Assembly: GCA_003551405.1 (NCBI GenBank)
Contig: PUMO01000205.1
Coordinates: 1-14,203, forward strand
DNA from: Mollicutes bacterium
Lineage (GTDB): Bacteria > Bacillota_I > Bacilli_A > Izemoplasmatales > Izemoplasmataceae
Length of the DNA stretch: 14,203 nucleotides
Reading direction: 5' to 3'
Position numbers and translations under genes: made by a program. The notes below the pieces were generated by a model that saw only the letters and a program-made list of their open reading frames with translations, searched no databases and was not told where the DNA came from. Shown one piece after another: positions 1 through 6,354 of the stretch. The stretch's first letter is position 1. Each line of letters begins with the position of its first letter.

Positions 1-1770
1 ACTGCACGCTTCAAACGTACCATAGCGTGAGGTGCGATAAACCATGGGAGACCCACATTTCGGACATGTTTCACCGGTATATTCCGGTTCAAGTTTTTCC
101 ATTTTCTCCCTGGCTTCATCAACCTTGGGAATGAAGGTATTGTAAAAGTCACGAACAACTTCCACCTGATCGGCATTGTCTGCCGCAATATCATCAAGAA
201 TAGTTTCCATTTGTGCCGTATAATCAACACTGATGAATTGATTGAAAAAGCTTTCCAGTTTCTCAACGGTCAGTCTTCCTTGGTCACTTGGCACAAATTT
301 CTTGTCTTCAAGCGTGACATAATTGCGTTTTCTGAGTGTTGAGACAGTTTGCGAATAAGTAGATGGCCTGCCAATGCCAAGTTCTTCCATTTCCTTGATA
401 AGTTTCGCTTCGGTATATCGTGCGGGGGGTTTGGTAAAGTGTTGGGTTTTTTCAACACTGTCTGCGTGAATGTCATCGCCTTCATTCAATTCAGGCAGTA
501 CGCTTGATTCAAACGATTCATAATCACCATAAAGTTTCAAATACCCATCAAACGTGAGGGCTTGGGCACTGGCTTTAAAGGTTGCCTCGCCATTTTGAAG
601 TGTTAACGTTTTATTCTCAAATGTCGCTGAAGCCATCAGTGAGGAAACAGCACGTTTATAAATCATCGCATAAAGACGATACTCATCTTTGGTAAGATGT
701 CTGCGGATGGTATCGGGATGATGTTTGATTGAAGTGGGACGAATGGCTTCGTGCGCGTCTTGTTGGTTTTTAGTTGTGCGTTGTTTGCGCACACTGCCCA
801 CGTACTGATCACCATACTCTTCAGAGATGAACGTTTTGGCTGGTTCTATAAATGATTGAGACATACGTGTTGAATCCGTACGCATATAGGTAATCAAACC
901 AACAGTTTCGTTTTCAAGGTCAACACCTTCATATAAGCTTTGCGCGACCATCATTGTCTTTTGACCACTCATGTTGAGCTTATTGGACGCCTCTTGTTGT
1001 AAAGAGGACGTCGTAAACGGTGCTTTTGGTGCACGTGAACGGGTTTTGGTTTTTAAGCTTTCAACATGAAATTCGGGAGTCAAATTATCAAGCACATTTT
1101 GTGCAGACGTTTCATCAGGAAGTTTTGGCTTTTTATTTTTCAGTTTGGAAAGTTCAGCTTCGAACCCTTGGAAATATGCAGTAATTTTCCAATATTCTTC
1201 GCTGACAAAAGCTTCAATTTCACGTTCTTTATCTACGATCAATTTAAGGGCCGCACTTTGAACACGCCCTGCTGATTTCGATTTGATCTTGCTTTGCAAG
1301 AGTTTTGAAAGTTTAAAGCCAATTATGCGGTCAAGGATCCGTCGCGTTTCTTGACTGGACACCAAGTTATAATCAATATCACGTGTTTGATTGAAAGCTT
1401 CTTGAACAGCATCTTTTGTCACTTCGTTGAAAATGACACGTTTAAACGCGTCACTGTCCTTAACATCTTCCAAGACTTCTTTTAAATGCCAGCTGATCGC
1501 TTCACCCTCACGGTCGGGGTCAGTCGCAAGAAAAATCGCATCCGCATTTTTTGCGGCTTTTTTCAAAGCATCAACGACTTTTTTCTTGTCTTTAAGCATC
1601 ATATACTGCGGCTCAAAATCATTGTCTATATCCAACCCAAGTCCACCTTGGTTACTGATGGCCAAATCACGAATATGACCCTTGGAGGAGAGAACCTCGT
1701 AGTCATTTCCTAAATATTGTTTAATGGTTTTCGATTTTGATGGGCTTTCTACGATGACTAAGTTCTGCAT
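1..1770 (-). CDS. topA: DNA topoisomerase I (type IA), C-terminal end missing at the window edge
   Basis: Relaxes negatively supercoiled DNA by cutting one strand through a 5'-phosphotyrosine link. The frame is open for 590 codons and runs off the left edge. The N-terminal Toprim domain shows the acidic residues expected for Mg2+ binding: Glu8 in VIVESPSKSK and the D-x-D-x-E set Asp84, Asp86, Glu88 in ATDPDREGE. The catalytic tyrosine is Tyr295 in the family signature YMRTDS. The sequence stops inside the first C-terminal zinc ribbon (CPKCGSPM, then a Cys at the edge), so only zinc-finger repeats should be missing. The ATG at 1770 has a GAGGAG ribosome binding site about 8 bases upstream and begins with the usual MQNLVIVES. 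It is the last visible gene of a prfA-prmC-topA run, 27 bases after prmC. Identification is very secure. Confidence 0.97.
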   Translation of the reverse strand, partial: MQNLVIVESPSKSKTIKQYLGNDYEVLSSKGHIRDLAISNQGGLGLDIDNDFEPQYMMLKDKKKVVDALKKAAKNADAIFLATDPDREGEAISWHLKEVLEDVKDSDAFKRVIFNEVTKDAVQEAFNQTRDIDYNLVSSQETRRILDRIIGFKLSKLLQSKIKSKSAGRVQSAALKLIVDKEREIEAFVSEEYWKITAYFQGFEAELSKLKNKKPKLPDETSAQNVLDNLTPEFHVESLKTKTRSRAPKAPFTTSSLQQEASNKLNMSGQKTMMVAQSLYEGVDLENETVGLITYMRTDSTRMSQSFIEPAKTFISEEYGDQYVGSVRKQRTTKNQQDAHEAIRPTSIKHHPDTIRRHLTKDEYRLYAMIYKRAVSSLMASATFENKTLTLQNGEATFKASAQALTFDGYLKLYGDYESFESSVLPELNEGDDIHADSVEKTQHFTKPPARYTEAKLIKEMEELGIGRPSTYSQTVSTLRKRNYVTLEDKKFVPSDQGRLTVEKLESFFNQFISVDYTAQMETILDDIAADNADQVEVVRDFYNTFIPKVDEAREKMEKLEPEYTGETCPKCGSPMVYRTSRYGTFEACS

Positions 1771-1797
1771 AGTGTCCACTCCTCAATTACATAAGCA

Positions 1798-2646
1798 TTA
1801 CTTGTTTTTGACAAATGTCATACGATCTTTGCCTTGCATGTCTTTTTTGTGGAAAATTTGAATGTTTTTAAATTCTTGTTTGAATAATTTTTTAAGGGCT
1901 TTGTTATGGTGGCTGGCGTGTTCAAACGCAATTAAAAATTCTTTGTTGAGTAATGGTTTAATCGCTGGAATCATCTTCCGGTAAAAATCAAGCCCATCTT
2001 TACCACCATAAAGGGCAATGGACGGTTCATAATCCTTAACAACCGCTTCAAGTTTTTCGTTGTTTGGAATGTAAGGAGGGTTTGAAATGATGACATCAAA
2101 CGTTTGGTCTTTAACTGGTTCAATTAAGTTGCCTTCGTGAAACGTCACATCCGCATCCAGCTTGTCCCGGTTTTGTTTCGCTTTAAAAAGTGCAGATTCA
2201 GAAATTTCTGTTCCTGTTGCAATCACCCTGTCATTTTCTTTGGCAAGTGTAATGGCCAAACAGCCAGAACCGGTACCGATATCAAGGACATTAATGTGGG
2301 TATGATTTGGAAAATACTTCTCTAAGTATTCAAGGGTATAATCCACCAGCTCTTCAGTTTCAAAGCGCGGGATCATCACATCACCGTTGACTTTGAATTC
2401 GTAACCATAAAAGTATTCATTTTCTGTAATATGTTGAACGGGGCGGTTTTTAATGATGTATTCATCCACGCTACGAAGAAATTGTTGGTAGCGGGTTTGT
2501 GACATCGTTTTATTCATGTTGTTGATAAGTTTTGTATGATCCAGATTGGAATAATGCATCAATAAACGTTTGACAGCAGAGGGTTCTTTCCCGTTGTCTC
2601 GCGCATACTTTTCATTAATTCTTAAAATTTGACGATATGTAGGCAT
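1798..2646 (-). CDS. prmC: Peptide chain release factor N5-glutamine methyltransferase
   Basis: Uses S-adenosylmethionine to methylate the glutamine of the GGQ motif in release factors RF1 and RF2, which speeds peptide release. The protein has 282 residues, normal for the family. An N-terminal helical substrate-binding part (about 1-75) ends in RPVQHI, close to the family RPxQYI. The Rossmann methyltransferase fold follows, with the SAM-binding loop DIGTGSG at 122-128 and the catalytic NPPY at 189-192, which holds the target glutamine amide. The ATG at 2646 has AAGGAGC about 8 bases upstream. It lies 25 bases after prfA, its substrate's gene, a common bacterial pairing, and is probably cotranscribed with it. 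It ends in TAA. Nothing appears broken. Confidence 0.96.
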   Translation of the reverse strand: MPTYRQILRINEKYARDNGKEPSAVKRLLMHYSNLDHTKLINNMNKTMSQTRYQQFLRSVDEYIIKNRPVQHITENEYFYGYEFKVNGDVMIPRFETEELVDYTLEYLEKYFPNHTHINVLDIGTGSGCLAITLAKENDRVIATGTEISESALFKAKQNRDKLDADVTFHEGNLIEPVKDQTFDVIISNPPYIPNNEKLEAVVKDYEPSIALYGGKDGLDFYRKMIPAIKPLLNKEFLIAFEHASHHNKALKKLFKQEFKNIQIFHKKDMQGKDRMTFVKNK

Positions 2647-2671
2647 AGGATATGCTCCTTAAACAGGTGCA

Positions 2672-3736
2672 TCACACTGTTTCATTTAGTTTGCGTTTAT
2701 ATTCTTCATCAATCAACGCTTCAACGATAGGGTCAAGCTTGCCTTCCATTACCCTATCAAGCTGTTGAATGGTAAAGTTGATGCGATGATCGGTGACACG
2801 GTTTTGGGGATAGTTGTAGGTTCTTACTTTTTCGCTTCTTTCACCGGTACCAATCTTGCTGCGTCGTGCTTCGCCTTCTTCTTCACGACGTTTTTGTTCA
2901 TAAAGGTCATGGAGTCGTGCACGCATGACGCGCAGTGCAGTTGCTTTATTCTCATGCTGGCTCTTGCCATCTTGGCAGGAAACAACCAAGCCTGTTGGTT
3001 CATGGGTTAATCGGACCGCGCTGTCAGTTGTATTAACGCTCTGACCGCCCTTACCGCTGCTTCTGAACGTATCGATGCGCAGATCATTCATATCAAGTTC
3101 CATCTCTACATCTTCAGCTTCTGGAAGTACGACAACAGTGGCAGTGGAGGTGTGCACACGTCCTTGCGATTCGGTTTGGGGCACACGTTGGACACGGTGG
3201 GCTCCTGATTCATATTTTAAATGTGAATACACACGTTTACCTTTAATGGTGAATTCAATTTGTGAATAGCCTCCGGCGTCAGATTCGATTGCATTGATTA
3301 CACTAATCGTCCAACCATGTTTTTCAACATAACGCTGATACATCCGGTATAGGTCGCCTGCAAAGATATTGGCTTCGTTGCCGCCGGCAGCACCCCTTAT
3401 TTCCACAATGACGTTCTTTTCATCATTAGGGTCTTTGGGAACCAATAATCGTTGGAGCTTTTCTTCTAAACGGGCGTGTTCTTCCTGCGCCGTTTGCAGT
3501 TCACTTTCTGCCATTTCCTGAATTTCAGGATCATCATCAAAACGCATTTCCTTTAATTCAGCAATTTGTTGCTCAATATCAAGAAATGCATTATATGTTT
3601 TGACGGTTTCTTCAAGTTCACTGTGTTCCTTGGATAACTCTCTTAACTTATTGATATCAGAGGTAACTTCAGGGTCGCTAAGCTGATCGTTGATGGTTTT
3701 ATAACGGTTTTTAATCGCATCAAGACGGTCTTTCAT
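2672..3736 (-). CDS. prfA: Peptide chain release factor 1
   Basis: Recognises UAA and UAG in the ribosomal A site and triggers hydrolysis of peptidyl-tRNA. The 354-residue length is typical of RF1. The N-terminal coiled part covers about 1-100. The stop-codon-reading tripeptide P-x-T is Pro186-Gln187-Thr188 (RVPQTESQGR), the RF1 type rather than the SPF of RF2. The catalytic GGQ is at 230-232 in SSGKGGQSVN; its glutamine is the PrmC target. The ATG at 3736 has a GGAGTGA ribosome binding site just upstream. The gene ends in TGA, a codon RF1 itself does not read, so the cell should also have RF2 and use the standard code. First gene of a probable prfA-prmC-topA operon served by tandem promoters. 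Confidence 0.97.
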   Translation of the reverse strand: MKDRLDAIKNRYKTINDQLSDPEVTSDINKLRELSKEHSELEETVKTYNAFLDIEQQIAELKEMRFDDDPEIQEMAESELQTAQEEHARLEEKLQRLLVPKDPNDEKNVIVEIRGAAGGNEANIFAGDLYRMYQRYVEKHGWTISVINAIESDAGGYSQIEFTIKGKRVYSHLKYESGAHRVQRVPQTESQGRVHTSTATVVVLPEAEDVEMELDMNDLRIDTFRSSGKGGQSVNTTDSAVRLTHEPTGLVVSCQDGKSQHENKATALRVMRARLHDLYEQKRREEEGEARRSKIGTGERSEKVRTYNYPQNRVTDHRINFTIQQLDRVMEGKLDPIVEALIDEEYKRKLNETV

Positions 3737-3747
3737 CTAATCACTCC

Positions 3748-3767
3748 ATAATGGCTCGGACCATTAT
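3748..3767 (-). promoter_or_regulatory. Inverted repeat next to the prfA ribosome binding site
   Basis: Two 7-base arms, ATAATGG (3748-3754) and CCATTAT (3761-3767), flank a 6-base spacer. In a transcript from the distal promoter it could fold into a hairpin ending one base before the ribosome binding site of prfA (3740-3746). As DNA it overlaps the -10 box of the proximal promoter and could be an operator. Either role is inference; the repeat itself is plain in the sequence. Confidence 0.4.
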
Positions 3768-3791
3768 AATATAAGGGTATCATCATTTCAA
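3763..3791 (-). promoter_or_regulatory. Proximal candidate promoter of prfA (P2)
   Basis: On the minus strand, TTGAAA (3786-3791) and TATAAT (3763-3768) are separated by exactly 17 bases, a near-consensus sigma-A-type promoter. Transcription would start near 3756, leaving a leader of about 20 bases with the ribosome binding site at 3740-3746. The -10 box overlaps one arm of the inverted repeat at 3748-3767. Confidence 0.6.
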
Positions 3792-3831
3792 GTCGTAAAC
3801 ATTTTGTATGATACGCATAACATGCTTACAA

Positions 3832-3860
3832 ATTATAGTGTGAACATTCATACTTGTCAA
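3832..3860 (-). promoter_or_regulatory. Distal promoter of prfA (P1), perfect consensus
   Basis: On the minus strand TTGACA (3855-3860) and TATAAT (3832-3837) are spaced by exactly 17 bases, a full consensus housekeeping promoter. Transcription would start near 3825 and give a leader of about 90 bases. It lies shortly upstream of, and points away from, the terminator at 3880-3911, so it separates the prfA operon from the dnaB operon. Confidence 0.82.
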
Positions 3861-3879
3861 CATTATTATATCCAGAGGC

Positions 3880-3911
3880 TTTAAAGAAAAGATGAGTGAC
3901 GAGCACTCATC
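3880..3911 (-). terminator. Rho-independent terminator of the gdpP-rplI-dnaB-lipoprotein operon
   Basis: An 8-base-pair perfect stem, GATGAGTG (3891-3898) with CACTCATC (3904-3911), has a 5-base loop. On the minus strand it is followed by TTTTCTTT. It starts two bases after the lipoprotein stop codon. Confidence 0.88.
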
Positions 3912-3913
3912 CT

Positions 3914-4519
3914 TTATTCTAAGTATTCATCCATATCTTGTGGCAACGTGATAATTTTGATAGCATCATCAATTTCGACAATCGCATAAAGTGGGACATC
4001 GTCTTCTATGACAACCCACACCCATTCTGCAAATTCTTCGACATCATGCGTTTTATCGCTATCAATGGAAACAAGCGCCTCATCACTGGGTGAAAATGAA
4101 TAGTCTCCAAGGGCCAACGTTTCATCCAATGTATGGAGTTCATCATCAGAAAGATACTCAAACGCCGATTGAAGTGTCAAGGACTCATTGATGCCATATG
4201 ATAAGCGTACGCCTACTCCTGTGCGGTAATATAAATTATCAATCGTATATTCAGTTTCTATGGGAATATCAGTAAGTAAATACCAATCATCCCCAACCGC
4301 TTCAAGTTCATAAGAAGATTCGTTAATTTCAACGTCTTCAATGACTGGTTCATCCGCATCTGCAGTGATTTTCACATATAAGTTACGGTTGCCAATGTCT
4401 ACGCGCACATCTTCAAATTCTATAGATTGTGCACGCTCGATTTCTTCTTCAATAATGTCACAACCGCTTAAAACAAAAAAGAATGTAAACATAACCAAGA
4501 AACTTATGGATTTTTTCAT
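3914..4519 (-). CDS. Putative acidic lipoprotein of unknown function
   Basis: A 201-residue protein I do not recognise. Residues 1-20 form a lipoprotein signal peptide: MKKS, a hydrophobic core rich in Phe, Val and Leu, and the lipobox LSGC with the lipid-modified cysteine at 20. The mature part should be anchored on the outer face of the membrane. It is strikingly acidic: by my count about 50 of 181 residues after the cysteine are Asp or Glu, against about 8 Lys or Arg. It has no further membrane segment or cysteine motif. The ATG at 4519 has AAGGAGT about 8 bases upstream. It follows dnaB by 21 bases and precedes the operon terminator, so it is probably cotranscribed with dnaB although no functional link is evident. 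Being a lipoprotein is well supported; its role is unknown. Confidence 0.85.
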   Translation of the reverse strand: MKKSISFLVMFTFFFVLSGCDIIEEEIERAQSIEFEDVRVDIGNRNLYVKITADADEPVIEDVEINESSYELEAVGDDWYLLTDIPIETEYTIDNLYYRTGVGVRLSYGINESLTLQSAFEYLSDDELHTLDETLALGDYSFSPSDEALVSIDSDKTHDVEEFAEWVWVVIEDDVPLYAIVEIDDAIKIITLPQDMDEYLE

Positions 4520-4540
4520 AAATTAACTCCTTTTAAAATT

Positions 4541-5911
4541 TTAATCGTCAACATCAATCAAGTCAGAGTCTTCGCTTTCACCACCGCTGAATACTTTGGT
4601 CTTAAACTGAGAATAGTTTTTGCGGAAGATAAGCGGAAAGCCTTTCATGTTGGTGGCTCCACTACGGTTTTTCGCGACCATAACATCGACTTCATTGGGA
4701 CGTTCAGACTGATCTTTTGTATAATAATCATCACGGAACAAGAACAACACCACATCCGCATCCTGCTCAATGGAACCTGATTCACGGAGGTCTGCCATGA
4801 TCGGCAGTTTATCGGGACGTTGTTCAACACTTCTTGATAACTGAGAAAGGGCAATGACGGGGATTTTAAGTTCTCTTGCCATTTCTTTTAATGTTCTTGA
4901 AATTTCTGAAACTTCCTGAACACGATTCGTTTGTCCACTCGTGCCGCTCAAGAGCTGCAAGTAGTCAATAACCACCATGTCAAGCCGGTTTTCCTGAGCG
5001 AGTTTACGGCATTTTTGACGTAAATCAGTGACTTTGACTGTTCCCGAATCATCAAATAAAATGTTTAGTTTTTTCAATCGATCCGAAGCAACTGAGAGTT
5101 GTTGCCATTCATAGTTGTTAAGTTCACCGCGGCGAAGTTTGTTGGACGCAACACCCGCTTCACTTGAAAGCATACGCCCCACCAATTGATCAACCCCCAT
5201 TTCAAGGGAGAAAAAAGCTACATACGGACGGTTCTCTAGTTTGGCAATGTTGGTTGCTACATTGAGGGCAAATGCACTCTTACCCATGGATGGGCGTGCG
5301 GCAATAATATATAGTTCTGAGGGTTGAAGGCCAAGTGTATATTCATTAAGACGTTCAAAACCGGTATCAAGACCAGTCAGTTCACCCTCTAGGTTTTTCG
5401 CATCTTCTGTTTTCTCAATCACATCTTCTGTGACATCTTTGATGGTAATGAAATCACTGGTCCGGCGAGACCGTGCCGCTTCAAAGATTTGTTTTTCCGC
5501 TTCAACAATGAATTCATTCATGTCCTCCGCGTCAAAGCCTTTTTCATAAATCGTCTTGGAAATATTCATCATGTTGCGCACAACGGCTTTATCGCGAATG
5601 ATATTGATATAATGATCAAGATTGACAACAGACGGCGTGGTGTCAGACAAACCTAAAATATAATCACTGCCGCCCGCATCCTCAAGCAAATCCTTGTTTT
5701 GTAGACGGTCGATTAGCGTTGTATAGTCTATATCGATATTTTCTTTATACAGTTCGATGATTGCTCGATAAATTTGTTGGTGCCGGCGGTTATAAAAATC
5801 TTCAACTGCCAAGGAATCCGTGATTGATTGGATTGTTTTTGGATCAATGAAGACTGCACCCAAAACATTTTGTTCCGCATCGACACTATGAGGGATAGTT
5901 TTTTGAGCCAT
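4541..5911 (-). CDS. dnaB: Replicative DNA helicase DnaB (DnaC in Bacillus naming)
   Basis: Hexameric 5'-to-3' helicase that unwinds the replication fork with ATP and recruits primase. The 456-residue length is normal. The N-terminal primase-interacting domain covers about 1-110 (HSVDAEQNVLGAVF near the start), followed by a linker and the RecA-like ATPase domain. Walker A is ARPSMGKS at 205-212, FSLEMG lies at 234-239, and the Walker B strand VVIDYLQLL carries Asp316. The DRLKKLNILFDDSG and SQLSRSVEQR stretches are also typical. The start ATG (5911-5909) shares one base with the L9 stop codon (TAATG), and no clear ribosome binding site precedes it, so translation is probably coupled to L9. 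Order gdpP-rplI-dnaB is conserved in Firmicutes. Confidence 0.97.
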   Translation of the reverse strand: MAQKTIPHSVDAEQNVLGAVFIDPKTIQSITDSLAVEDFYNRRHQQIYRAIIELYKENIDIDYTTLIDRLQNKDLLEDAGGSDYILGLSDTTPSVVNLDHYINIIRDKAVVRNMMNISKTIYEKGFDAEDMNEFIVEAEKQIFEAARSRRTSDFITIKDVTEDVIEKTEDAKNLEGELTGLDTGFERLNEYTLGLQPSELYIIAARPSMGKSAFALNVATNIAKLENRPYVAFFSLEMGVDQLVGRMLSSEAGVASNKLRRGELNNYEWQQLSVASDRLKKLNILFDDSGTVKVTDLRQKCRKLAQENRLDMVVIDYLQLLSGTSGQTNRVQEVSEISRTLKEMARELKIPVIALSQLSRSVEQRPDKLPIMADLRESGSIEQDADVVLFLFRDDYYTKDQSERPNEVDVMVAKNRSGATNMKGFPLIFRKNYSQFKTKVFSGGESEDSDLIDVDD

Positions 5912-6354
5912 TATTGTTCAAGCACTAGCAACTCAAACGTTGCCGTAACATCTTTATGAAGTTTAACATTTATTTCATGGGTGCCCAGTGTGGTAATAGG
6001 GTTATCAATTTCTATTTTGCGCTTATCAATCTTGATGCCGTGCTGTTCCTCAAAAGCCTCAGCAATTTGTTTTGTATTGATTTTACCGAATGGCTTGCCT
6101 TGTTTGCCAAGTTTCACATACACTTTGACAGCTCGGTAGTCAATACGCTTTTTAAGCGCTTTGGCTTCTTCTAATTCCTCGCGTGCTTTCTCTTTTTGTT
6201 TTTCTTTTTCATCTTCAATGATCTGAAGATTTTCAGGGGTGGCTTCGATGGCCTGCTTGCTTGTGAGCAAGTAGTTGCCATAACCAGCCGCGACTTCAAT
6301 GACTTCGCCTTTTTTTCCTTTGCCTTTAATGTCTTTTTGTAAAATAACTTTCAT
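5911..6354 (-). CDS. rplI: Ribosomal protein L9 as a probable separate product from an internal start
   Basis: Codons 662-808 of the fused frame are a full-length 147-residue L9, which binds 23S rRNA at the base of the L1 stalk. It has the N-terminal rRNA-binding domain (MKVILQKD, GKGKKGEV, GYGNYLL), the long central helix (about 41-75, rich in Glu and Lys) and the C-terminal domain. Nothing is missing, and the ATG at 6354 matches the normal L9 start exactly. The preceding AGGAGGG (6362-6368) with 7-base spacing is as good as any ribosome binding site in the window. That is expected of an independent gene and not needed in the middle of a coding region. Whether fused, free or both forms exist cannot be decided from sequence. 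The stop codon overlaps the dnaB ATG by one base. Confidence 0.75.
   Translation of the reverse strand: MKVILQKDIKGKGKKGEVIEVAAGYGNYLLTSKQAIEATPENLQIIEDEKEKQKEKAREELEEAKALKKRIDYRAVKVYVKLGKQGKPFGKINTKQIAEAFEEQHGIKIDKRKIEIDNPITTLGTHEINVKLHKDVTATFELLVLEQ

Noticed and set aside
2672..2674. UGA recoded as tryptophan, extending prfA
   Set aside because: RF1 ends at normal length there, and Trp residues checked use TGG.
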